A stretch of DNA of 33,739 nt, taken from contig JAHELJ010000039.1 in the NCBI GenBank assembly GCA_024644235.1, forward strand, positions 1 through 33,739, read 5' to 3'. The notes beneath the pieces were generated by a model. That model did no database searches. It had not been told where the DNA came from and saw only the letters and a list, made by a program, of their open reading frames with translations. Shown here piece after piece: positions 9,299-16,811 of this stretch. Positions within the stretch are counted from its first letter, which is position 1. Each line of letters opens with the position of its first letter. The position numbers and the translations under genes were made by a program. The DNA comes from Lewinellaceae bacterium. Lineage in GTDB: Bacteria; Bacteroidota; Bacteroidia; Chitinophagales; Saprospiraceae.

Positions 9299-9856
9299 AT
9301 GACAGTGAAATTAGCAGGATTATTTGCTCTTGTTATGGTGAGTACATCGCTCCCAGCTCAGATCATCTATTCGCATAATTTCACCAAGAAACTGCACCGC
9401 GCGGGGATTGATTTCGTCGAGCCGGTCGAGGGGTTTTACAAAGTACGTCTCCTTAAGAGGGATGATCTTCTCAAGTATGACATGGTCATTCAATCTAAAG
9501 AAAAAGATCTTGAAATGAGATTTGTTCTTGATCCCAAGTACAAGCTTGATGTGCCACATCTATCTTTTTTCAACCTGGCCACTTCCTTGGCTACAAACGA
9601 GCAGAGATTCAATATCAAATTGAATGTGTACCCTCCGAGTGAAGCAAAATCGTTATACGGAGCCGATTGGGCAGCCTATTCGGACTTTATTCCCAAAAGG
9701 ACCCTTACCGATAAATACTATGCCAGGCTGATATCGATATTTCGAGAAGGACTTGGTATGGCTCATCAGATCATTTTATTCAACCGACATGAGCGCGAAG
9801 TAGATGTGCGGTCGCACACAATCTCTTTTCGTGGGGGCGAACAGGACCTGAATTAA
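9299..9856 (+). CDS. Hypothetical secreted protein
   Basis: I do not recognise this family. The 185-residue protein starts with a signal peptide (hydrophobic AGLFALVMVSTSLPAQ, probable cleavage near residue 20). The mature part is rich in charged and aromatic residues with alternating strand-like segments, and contains no cysteine. Notable stretches are FVEPVEGFYKVRLLKRDDLLKY and YPPSEAKSLYGADWAAYSDF. It is probably periplasmic or surface-exposed. It stands alone; its stop codon overlaps that of the convergent metallophosphoesterase gene within a TTAA. Confidence 0.75.
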   Translation: MTVKLAGLFALVMVSTSLPAQIIYSHNFTKKLHRAGIDFVEPVEGFYKVRLLKRDDLLKYDMVIQSKEKDLEMRFVLDPKYKLDVPHLSFFNLATSLATNEQRFNIKLNVYPPSEAKSLYGADWAAYSDFIPKRTLTDKYYARLISIFREGLGMAHQIILFNRHEREVDVRSHTISFRGGEQDLN

Positions 9857-10599
9857 CGGGCCAGGTTGCCATTAAGATAATGGACACTGGTCTCCATACG
9901 ATCCTTTTCGATGTTGATCATCCGATAGCCGATGTTTGTGTGATCTACATAGAAATCCTTCTGGCTGGAATCAATCTGAAAGTAGCACGAAGGTGTGATG
10001 TGGACATGCACATCACCTAAATGTACCACCTTGTCAACATGATAGTGACCACAGAAAACATGCAATTGGCGACCAGATCCGCGAAGGATCTTCATGACTT
10101 CATCTTTATCTCTTAAGTAATGTCTCTCATCCATATGCGGGACATTCATTAGATCCGGCGGATGGTGCATAAATATCAAAATTTGCGATGCCTGCTCCTT
10201 TAGTTGATCTGCCAGCCACTTCTTCTGAACCTCTGACATACTTCCCTTAGAAGTGTCCAGGAAGATCATTGTTGATTGATGATTCTGTTCAGCATAGAAA
10301 AGCTCAGAATTTCTCAATCGCGGCAGCTGATCGAAAACTTCGACCAGCAGGGTACTACTATCATGATTACCGGGTATGATGTAATATTTTAGCCCAGATT
10401 CTTCAAGCAAGTCACGTTGCCACTGATAGATCGAGCCATCACCTGATTGCAAACACAGGTCGCCTCCTATAACCAAGAGATCGGGTTTCTCCGAAACAAT
10501 CTTAGCGAGTACGTCAGTGAAGTTTTTTCTCAGATCGATATCAAAAGGATGGTCATTTTCCGAACCGGTATGGGGATCGGTCATTAATGCAATTCGCAT
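9853..10599 (-). CDS. Calcineurin-like metallophosphoesterase
   Basis: A cytoplasmic two-metal phosphoesterase of 248 residues with the full motif set: TDPHTG (Asp8, His10), VIGGDLC, IIPGNHDSS, FMHHPPD and FCGHYHVDK. The order and spacing resemble the class III cyclic-nucleotide phosphodiesterases (CpdA/Icc), so cAMP or another phosphodiester may be the substrate, but the sequence does not decide this. It is divergently oriented to the HtrA gene with about 120 bp between them, and there is no signal peptide. Confidence 0.9.
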   Translation of the reverse strand: MRIALMTDPHTGSENDHPFDIDLRKNFTDVLAKIVSEKPDLLVIGGDLCLQSGDGSIYQWQRDLLEESGLKYYIIPGNHDSSTLLVEVFDQLPRLRNSELFYAEQNHQSTMIFLDTSKGSMSEVQKKWLADQLKEQASQILIFMHHPPDLMNVPHMDERHYLRDKDEVMKILRGSGRQLHVFCGHYHVDKVVHLGDVHVHITPSCYFQIDSSQKDFYVDHTNIGYRMINIEKDRMETSVHYLNGNLAR

Positions 10600-10721
10600 T
10601 TGGATCGGGTTTGAAAACTCGTGTTTGAGCTGTCGTTAATTTCTTGTTAAAGTAAAAATGCACGAAAACTCAGAATTCACCAAGTCGTTAAATTGATTAC
10701 CTGAAAGTAACAATTAATTTC

Positions 10722-11864
10722 ATGAGAAAACTACTCTCACTTGTGGTCGCCGGCATGGCTGGTGGCTTAATTGTTTTTGCAGGTATTCTGCTCTTGTCCC
10801 AAGAAGAGATAAAGACAAAAAACAGGCAAGCCCATTTTGCAGAATCCCGCATCCTTGAGTCCATCCCAACGGACTTCAAATCTGCTGCCAGGCAGGCTAT
10901 GCCGGCCGTTGTTCACATCAACGCGGAAGAAAGCAGGGAGGGAGCGCTTAGGAGATTTAATGAGGAGCGGACACGAAGAAGCCCCTTTAGTTTCTTTTTC
11001 GATGAAGACCTGTTCGATGCTTTTCGAAGTCCGCGGCAAAGGGCAGGAAAAGGTTCAGGGGTGATCATTTCTTCTGACGGATACATCGTGACCAACAACC
11101 ATGTTATCGATTTTGCTGATCAGATTGAAGTAACCCTCCACGACGATCGAAAATTTCTGGCAGATTTGATTGGAAATGATCCAAGAACAGATTTGGCGGT
11201 GATAAAAATTGATGCTGGAGCACTACCTTCTCTCACCTATGGCAACTCGGATAATGTAGAGGTTGGCGAGTGGGTGTTGGCTGTTGGCAATCCATTTGAT
11301 CTAACTTCTACCGTAACGGCTGGCATCGTTAGTGCTAAAGGACGAAATCAGATTATTAGACGTACTGATGCCATTGAAGATTTCATCCAGACCGATGCGG
11401 TGGTAAACCCAGGAAACAGTGGAGGAGCCCTTGTCAATACTTCTGGCGAATTGATTGGTGTAAATACTGCAATTGCCACTCCCACTGGAGTCTTCGCGGG
11501 ATATTCCTTTGCAATTCCATCTAATATGCTCAAGGAAGTGGTTGCCAATATAATTGAACACGGTGGACCACGAGGTCGAATGGGTGCAGGTATTGCCACA
11601 ATCGAAGAGTTTGAAGAATCAATGAATCTTAAACTTTCTGTGGACCGGGGAGTTGTAGTGGTTAGTGTAGAGGATGGAAGTGCTGCTCAATATAGTGGCA
11701 TTCTACCGCACGATGTTATTATTGAAGCAGATGGAATAATGATCGACTCACCGGAAACACTGGTGGAAATTTTGAATAAAAAGAGAATTGGCGATATGAT
11801 TAACCTTACGATAATCAGATCGGGTGAGGAGAAAGTAATCAGTGTGCAACTTAAAGCCAGTTGA
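10722..11864 (+). CDS. htrA: HtrA/Deg-family serine protease with one PDZ domain
   Basis: A periplasmic quality-control protease of 380 residues. An N-terminal hydrophobic segment (about 4-25, VVAGMAGGLIVFAGILLL) acts as an anchor or uncleaved signal. The trypsin-like domain shows the catalytic triad: His127 in VTNNHVIDFA, Asp157 in RTDLAVIKID, and Ser233 in NPGNSGGALVN. A single PDZ domain follows from about 285 to 375 (RGVVVVSVEDGSAAQYSGILPHDVI). One PDZ domain and a membrane anchor resemble DegS more than the two-PDZ DegP/DegQ, but HtrA proteins of Bacteroidota vary in this respect. A hairpin with a T-tract follows at 11924. Confidence 0.94.
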   Translation: MRKLLSLVVAGMAGGLIVFAGILLLSQEEIKTKNRQAHFAESRILESIPTDFKSAARQAMPAVVHINAEESREGALRRFNEERTRRSPFSFFFDEDLFDAFRSPRQRAGKGSGVIISSDGYIVTNNHVIDFADQIEVTLHDDRKFLADLIGNDPRTDLAVIKIDAGALPSLTYGNSDNVEVGEWVLAVGNPFDLTSTVTAGIVSAKGRNQIIRRTDAIEDFIQTDAVVNPGNSGGALVNTSGELIGVNTAIATPTGVFAGYSFAIPSNMLKEVVANIIEHGGPRGRMGAGIATIEEFEESMNLKLSVDRGVVVVSVEDGSAAQYSGILPHDVIIEADGIMIDSPETLVEILNKKRIGDMINLTIIRSGEEKVISVQLKAS

Positions 11865-11923
11865 CCAGGACATGATGCACACATTAATAATATAGGTTTA
11901 AGTTGGTTTTTCGTTTTGTTTTG

Positions 11924-11955
11924 ATGCGCCTGCCGGTTGGTAAGGCGCATTTTTA
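11924..11955 (+). terminator. Rho-independent terminator after the HtrA gene
   Basis: ATGCGCC (11924-11930) pairs with GGCGCAT (11944-11950) over 7 bp, followed by TTTTT. It lies 60 nt after the stop of the HtrA gene. Confidence 0.75.
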
Positions 11956-11967
11956 GTGAACAAAAAC

Positions 11968-11999
11968 AAAAAAGCCGGACAATTTTGTCCGGCCTTTTT
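11968..11999. terminator. Bidirectional terminator between HtrA and ECF sigma genes
   Basis: GCCGGACAA (11974-11982) and TTGTCCGGC (11985-11993) form a 9 bp stem with a very short loop, flanked by A-runs on the left and T-runs on the right, so it can end transcription in both directions. It lies 28 nt past the ECF sigma gene stop and backs up the preceding HtrA terminator. Confidence 0.85.
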
Positions 12000-12026
12000 A
12001 AGTATGGCTCCTTCCAGCTTTTATCT

Positions 12027-12560
12027 CTAGTTCTCTGTGCGAGTAAGATAAACTTGACGATATCTATTTTGAATCAACCCTTTCAACTCTTTTCGAGCAA
12101 AGAAAATTCTACTCTTGACGGTTCCCAATGGTAAATCGAGTTGATCCGCTATCTCTTGATACTTGAACCCTTCATAATGCATAACAAACGGAATTCTCAA
12201 ACTTTCATCTAATCCCTCCACCATCTTGAGCAGTTCCTGCATCATTATGTTCGAATCCGCCTTATTTTTTATAGTCGTTGCACCCGAATTAAGGTAATAA
12301 AGATTATCCGTAGAATCTTTAATGGTCTTGGCTTTGACCTTCTTCCGATAATTGTTAATGAAGATGTTCTTCATAATAGTGAAAAGCCAAGCTTTAAAGT
12401 TGGTCCCGGCCTGAAACTTCTCTTTATTGCTCATAGCTCGAAAAGCTGTCTCCTGAAAGAGATCCTTAGCATCTTCCACATTCTTGGTCAGGTTGTATGC
12501 AAAAGTTTGCAACACCGATGACATCTGATTGAAGCGATCTTGGAATTCGATTGTTGACAT
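12027..12560 (-). CDS. ECF-type RNA polymerase sigma factor
   Basis: A 177-residue sigma factor of the extracytoplasmic-function class, with region 2 (VEDAKDLFQETAFRAMSNKEKFQAG, then FKAWLFTIMKNIFINNYRKK, about 28-75) and region 4 (FVMHYEGFKYQEIADQLDLPLGTVKSRIFFARKEL, about 124-160), a helix-turn-helix that reads the -35 site. There is no region 3 and no adjacent anti-sigma gene, so control may be transcriptional; a good Bacteroidota promoter lies upstream at 12586-12616. Isolated ECF factors of this size are common in Bacteroidota. Its regulon cannot be inferred here. The start ATG at 12560 gives a standard N-terminus. Confidence 0.93.
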   Translation of the reverse strand: MSTIEFQDRFNQMSSVLQTFAYNLTKNVEDAKDLFQETAFRAMSNKEKFQAGTNFKAWLFTIMKNIFINNYRKKVKAKTIKDSTDNLYYLNSGATTIKNKADSNIMMQELLKMVEGLDESLRIPFVMHYEGFKYQEIADQLDLPLGTVKSRIFFARKELKGLIQNRYRQVYLTRTEN

Positions 12561-12585
12561 GGTTCTGATTTTAGCTGTGATGACC

Positions 12586-12616
12586 TAAATATAATGCTTT
12601 GTCTAACAATAGTCAA
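12586..12616 (-). promoter_or_regulatory. Bacteroidota-type promoter of the ECF sigma gene
   Basis: On the minus strand a TTG (12614-12616) is followed after exactly 20 nt by TATATTTA (12586-12593), matching the -33/-7 arrangement (TTTG, N19-21, TANNTTTG) used by the primary sigma factor of Bacteroidota. It lies 25 nt upstream of the sigma-factor ATG. Confidence 0.6.
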
Positions 12617-12741
12617 CGATCGCTTGAACAAAATACTGTAAAATGTAGGACAATTATGATTTTCTTAACAATAATAACCTTTCATAGAATTGAAAATCAG
12701 CATTTTATAAAAATTCATCTATTTTCAAAAATTATTGAAAC

Positions 12742-13833
12742 CTACTTTTGGGCATACCGGATCAATACCAGAGATATCAGAAAAAAAACGATGTTAGGTA
12801 GCCAAACACCTACAACTGGTCCGAGGCTCTCAGCATTAGTGAAGGTCATTGTAAAGCGAGACAGGACGATAAATATTGCTCCAAGCGAAATACCTATTGC
12901 CAGATGCAGGCCAATTCCGCCACGGACTTTTCGGCTGGCCAGGGCCATTCCAATGAGGGTCAACACAAAAATCGATACAGGTTCGGAAGACCGCCGGTAC
13001 AGTTCCGTTTCGAAAATCCGGGTTCCTCCAATGCCTCTGTTTTTCTGCTGAAGAATGTATTCTTTTAATTCAGGAGTGGTCAAAACCTGATGCTGATTTT
13101 TGATCCTGGTCAAGTCGGTAGGTGTGATATTCACGGTGGTGTCAAGTTCACTGCCCTGCCTTACCACCAAATATTCCTTTTCGCCTTCAAATCTTCGAAC
13201 GATATAATTTTCCAGCTGCCACTTGTTGGGCGGACCAAGCCATGAGGCTCTTTTCGCCTCGATAAAACCGGTTAATTCAGTATCATGATAGGTTTCAATT
13301 CTCATGTCGAGGGCAGTAGAATCTCGCTCGCGGTAATTCCGAATGTAAAGTTTGGTGGTTGGATCCAGCATCACATGAATATTCTTTGTTCTGGTCTGGT
13401 TGGTTGTCCTCCAAACATTCTTGTTTTCAAAAGGGATTCGGATCTTGCTGCCAAGAGGAACGATATAGTGATTTATACCAAGGTGGAATACAAAAATGAA
13501 TGTAGCGGCGACCATGTATGGCACCAGAAGTCGATGGAAGCCCACCCCTGCATTAAGTATGCTGATAAACTCGGAGTTTTTGGCGAGTCTGGAGGTAAAA
13601 AAAATCACACCGATCAAAGCGAATAACGGCCACAAAAGCCCGTTGATAAAAGCAATCCAATGTATGTAGTAATACATAACAACTTCATAAGTGCTGACAC
13701 CACTTTTCATGAAAGCATCAAGCCGGTCGCTAAAGTCTATTACCACCGCAATCAACGAGAAAAGCAGGGCGGTGAAGAAGAATGTCTTCAGGTAGGTCTT
13801 GATAATGTATTTGTCAAGAATTTTTGGATTCAT
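12742..13833 (-). CDS. LptF/LptG (YjgP/YjgQ) family permease
   Basis: This inner-membrane protein of the lipopolysaccharide export complex (LptB2FG) couples ATP hydrolysis to lifting LPS onto the periplasmic bridge. The 363 residues follow the family pattern: three N-terminal membrane helices (about 15-110), a large periplasmic beta-jellyroll-like domain (about 125-265), and three C-terminal helices (about 280-360). The N-terminus MNPKILDKYIIKTYLKTFFFTALLF is typical. Its ATG overlaps the tgt stop as ATGA, and it is the last gene of the secA operon. Whether it is LptF or LptG cannot be told from this protein alone. Confidence 0.92.
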   Translation of the reverse strand: MNPKILDKYIIKTYLKTFFFTALLFSLIAVVIDFSDRLDAFMKSGVSTYEVVMYYYIHWIAFINGLLWPLFALIGVIFFTSRLAKNSEFISILNAGVGFHRLLVPYMVAATFIFVFHLGINHYIVPLGSKIRIPFENKNVWRTTNQTRTKNIHVMLDPTTKLYIRNYRERDSTALDMRIETYHDTELTGFIEAKRASWLGPPNKWQLENYIVRRFEGEKEYLVVRQGSELDTTVNITPTDLTRIKNQHQVLTTPELKEYILQQKNRGIGGTRIFETELYRRSSEPVSIFVLTLIGMALASRKVRGGIGLHLAIGISLGAIFIVLSRFTMTFTNAESLGPVVGVWLPNIVFFLISLVLIRYAQK

Positions 13834-14957
13834 AGACGTCTATTAGCAATTTGCGCCATATCCTCTTTCCAGTGATCGAACGAATTGTCCTGGATCTTTA
13901 TTCGGGCAGTATTCATCATGTCCAGGTAAAATGTAAGATTTTGGATTGTTGCAAGTCGGGCACCCAGCATTTCATTAGTCCGGATCAGATGACGAAGGTA
14001 GCCTTTAGAATAGTGCTGTGATGCCAAATTAGGACTGCCGGGATCAATGGCTTCCATACTCCCACTCCATTTCTTATTCTTAATATTCACCACCCCTTCT
14101 GATGTATAAATGAGTCCATGCCTCGCATTTCTGGTAGGTAGTACGCAATCAAACATATCCACTCCCTCACTGATTGCTTCTAAGATATCGATTGGTGTGC
14201 CCACACCCATGAGATAACGAGGCTTTTCTAGTGGTAAGACTTCATTTACTATCGCAATCATTTCGTAGATAATTTCAGAAGGCTCTCCAACTGACAATCC
14301 ACCAATTGCGTTGATAGGTGCATTCATCTCACTAATTACACGAGCTGATTCACGTCTCAGATCAGAATAGACACTCCCTTGTACTATAGGTACCAGAATT
14401 TGCTTTGCTCCGTATAGCGGGACCGTAGAATCGAACTCATCGACACATCTTTTCAACCATCGGTGAGTCAGATCCATAGACTTTTTTGCATAAGGCTTAT
14501 CGCAAGGGTAGGGAGTACACTCATCAAATGCCATGATAATATCCGCACCTATTTTCCGCTGAATCCCAACCACTCCTTCAGGCGTGAAGAAATGCTTTGA
14601 TCCGTCTATATGTGATGAGAATGCCACACCATTTTCTTCTATTTTTCGTCGGCTACTGAGTGAGTATACTTGATAGCCACCACTGTCGGTCAGGATCGGA
14701 CCTTCCCAGTTCATAAATCTGTGAAGGCCTCGCGCGCTCTCCATCACCTCAAGGCCAGGTCGCAAATACAGGTGATAAGTATTGCCCAATATGATTGAGG
14801 CGCCCATCTCCTTCAATTCTTCCTGACTTATTCCTTTGACACTACCCTGGGTTCCCACCGGCATAAATACAGGAGTTTCGATTTTGCCGTGATCGGTTTG
14901 GATTAGCCCGGTGCGGGCTTTCGATGTTGCGGACTGATGAGTGAGTGTAAAATTCAT
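13830..14957 (-). CDS. tgt: tRNA-guanine(34) transglycosylase
   Basis: Tgt swaps guanine 34 of GUN anticodons (Asp, Asn, His, Tyr tRNAs) for preQ1, the base-exchange step of queuosine synthesis. The 375-residue protein shows TDSGGYQVYSL with the first catalytic Asp, AFDECTPYP, GGLSVGEPSE for substrate recognition, and GVDMFDCVLPTRNARHG with the nucleophilic Asp. The zinc-site segment is unusual: where Escherichia coli has CDCYTC this protein has SPNLAS, so all three zinc-ligand cysteines are missing, although the following YLRHL histidine region is kept. It sits between rodA (16 nt gap) and the LptF/G gene (ATGA overlap), a common neighbourhood in Bacteroidota. Confidence 0.95.
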   Translation of the reverse strand: MNFTLTHQSATSKARTGLIQTDHGKIETPVFMPVGTQGSVKGISQEELKEMGASIILGNTYHLYLRPGLEVMESARGLHRFMNWEGPILTDSGGYQVYSLSSRRKIEENGVAFSSHIDGSKHFFTPEGVVGIQRKIGADIIMAFDECTPYPCDKPYAKKSMDLTHRWLKRCVDEFDSTVPLYGAKQILVPIVQGSVYSDLRRESARVISEMNAPINAIGGLSVGEPSEIIYEMIAIVNEVLPLEKPRYLMGVGTPIDILEAISEGVDMFDCVLPTRNARHGLIYTSEGVVNIKNKKWSGSMEAIDPGSPNLASQHYSKGYLRHLIRTNEMLGARLATIQNLTFYLDMMNTARIKIQDNSFDHWKEDMAQIANRRL

Positions 14958-14973
14958 GGATGCAGATATCTGC

Positions 14974-16380
14974 TCAATTCAGATATCGCTGGCTATCGAA
15001 TTTAAGTAGAACAGCGATCATAATGGAAAAGGCAAGCAGGGAGGAGCCTCCATAGCTTATAAATGGAAGTGGTATGCCGATAATGGGCAGCAAACCCATC
15101 GTCATTCCGATGTTTATTATGAAATGCAAAAATAAGATGCCAGCTACGCCATAACCGTAGTTGCGAAACAGATTCAATCTTTGCCGCTCAGCCAGGTCGA
15201 TAATCCGGATGATCAAAAAGATAAATAGCCCGATGATGGCCAAAGAACCCACAAAACCTTGCTCTTCCCCTACCGTGCAAAAGATGAAGTCTGTGCTCTG
15301 CTCGGGCACATAATTGAGCTTGGTGAGAGTGCCATTGAGATATCCTTTACCTGTCAATCCTCCCGATCCGATGGCCATTTTTGAAAGTAAGACATTATAC
15401 AGGGGTCCATGCGGATCACTTTTATCCGGATGAAGCCAGACATTCAGTCGATCCTGCTGATGAGGTTCAAGTACATTATTGAATACGTAGTCAGTGCCAA
15501 ATGATAACCCAACACAAACCATGAACGCAAGAAGCAAACTGACTACTAGCTGCATCTTCCCTTTTGCCCATTGAAAGAACATAAAGAACAAGAGCAAGAC
15601 ACTGTTTATTATGAGAATCTCTCTGGCAAGTCCCTGACTAATAAGTACAATAGAAGCTATTGTGAGAAGAAGTAAGCTTAAATTCCAGTAAAGTAAATGA
15701 TCAAGATTCTGCAGAAGCAAGAAGATGGCCACAAGTGTCAAAAGAATGATGACCACAACGGGAGTATAAAGAAGGGATAGCACAAAAATTGCCGCACCTA
15801 TAGCCCCGAAAACATAGGGAATTGGCGACAGTCCCTCTCGGAACAATAAAATCACAAAAGATGTGAAAATCAGTGCCGACCCGGCATCTGGCTGCAAGAA
15901 AATAAGGAACATGGGGAGTAGAAAAATTCCAAAGGCTATCAAGACATTCTTGAAGACCTTTAACTTGGAAGTAGGACCGGAAAGAAAACTGGCCAAGGCC
16001 AGCGCTGTACTGAATTTGGCTAGTTCCGCCGGTTGCAAGGTAAGACCAAAGATGGAAAACCAGGATCGGGCTCCCTTCACCTCAATACCCAGAAATAAAA
16101 CAGCTACCAGAGAAAGAATGGTAATAAGGTAGATGGGATAGGCAAAATTTCGCCAAAACTTCCAATCAATGTTGAGTAATATCAGTACCGTGACAAATGA
16201 TATCGCGATCCAAATGGTCTGTTTTCCGATGGTCGTGGAGAAATCAAGGATTTGAGCTTGATCTCCCTTATGTTCGACGGCGAAAATCATCAGCCATCCG
16301 ATAAAGACCAGGCTTAGATATAGCGAAAAGGTAATCCAATCAATACTTCTACTTGCAGGTTTGCCTCGCCCTGATGTCAT
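14974..16380 (-). CDS. rodA: Rod-shape peptidoglycan polymerase RodA (FtsW/RodA/SpoVE family)
   Basis: RodA is the membrane glycosyltransferase (SEDS protein) that polymerises glycan strands during cell elongation with a partner class B PBP. The 468-residue protein has about 10 or more hydrophobic helices. It shows the SEDS segments LQPAELAKF, LLPMFLIFLQPDAGSALIF, GKGYLNGTLTKLNYVPEQSTDFIFCTVGEEQGFVG, and the C-terminal GIPLPFISYGGSSLLA. The stretch between about 185 and 290 has extra hydrophobic residues compared with the E. coli protein. Its ATG shares one base with the stop of the SPOR gene upstream (TAATG), so the two are translationally linked. Confidence 0.95.
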   Translation of the reverse strand: MTSGRGKPASRSIDWITFSLYLSLVFIGWLMIFAVEHKGDQAQILDFSTTIGKQTIWIAISFVTVLILLNIDWKFWRNFAYPIYLITILSLVAVLFLGIEVKGARSWFSIFGLTLQPAELAKFSTALALASFLSGPTSKLKVFKNVLIAFGIFLLPMFLIFLQPDAGSALIFTSFVILLFREGLSPIPYVFGAIGAAIFVLSLLYTPVVVIILLTLVAIFLLLQNLDHLLYWNLSLLLLTIASIVLISQGLAREILIINSVLLLFFMFFQWAKGKMQLVVSLLLAFMVCVGLSFGTDYVFNNVLEPHQQDRLNVWLHPDKSDPHGPLYNVLLSKMAIGSGGLTGKGYLNGTLTKLNYVPEQSTDFIFCTVGEEQGFVGSLAIIGLFIFLIIRIIDLAERQRLNLFRNYGYGVAGILFLHFIINIGMTMGLLPIIGIPLPFISYGGSSLLAFSIMIAVLLKFDSQRYLN

Positions 16381-16811
16381 TAGAAATCAGATGGATTCGA
16401 CAATTGGTCGGGTTTCACATCATCCAGCACCAATATTGCCGAAGGGTATCGATCTTTAATTTTATGTAATAAATGGAGTGCATCCAATTTTTCCTGAAAA
16501 GCGACATCCCTAATGGTAAGAATATAGTATGGATTATCATGCTCCCAATCCAGGCGCAGGTACGGGAACAGCCTCTCGAATCTGCTCTTTTCTTGTTCCA
16601 TCTCTCTCCTATCGGTTACCGCAGCAACCTGAATTCTCCAGGCTCTCACATTTTCAATCGCTTTAAACTTGCTGCTATACACCTGCAACATTCTGGTAAT
16701 GGACGGTTCCTCCTCAATGGTGTGTAAACTTTGCGCACAAAGCGCTGATGCGGAAGCAATGATGAATACCACCACGAAAAAAACTGGCCTGATAAACCTA
16801 CTTTCTACCAT
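16380..16811 (-). CDS. Secreted SPOR-like domain protein
   Basis: A small secreted protein of 143 residues from ATG 16811. The frame is open up to 16865, but those codons lie within secA; the ATG at 16811 begins a clean signal peptide ([20 protein letters not shown], cleavage likely just after). The remainder contains [22 protein letters not shown]...[38 protein letters not shown], a beta-alpha-beta pattern like SPOR, which binds glycan strands of denuded peptidoglycan. Its place next to rodA suggests a cell-wall role. Its start overlaps the secA 3' end by 14 nt. Confidence 0.75.
   Translation of the reverse strand: MVESRFIRPVFFVVVFIIASASALCAQSLHTIEEEPSITRMLQVYSSKFKAIENVRAWRIQVAAVTDRREMEQEKSRFERLFPYLRLDWEHDNPYYILTIRDVAFQEKLDALHLLHKIKDRYPSAILVLDDVKPDQLSNPSDF

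Noticed and set aside
12599-13051. 150-residue ORF on the plus strand
   Set aside because: It lies mostly antisense to the LptF/LptG gene, has low-complexity composition and no recognisable domain; a shadow frame.
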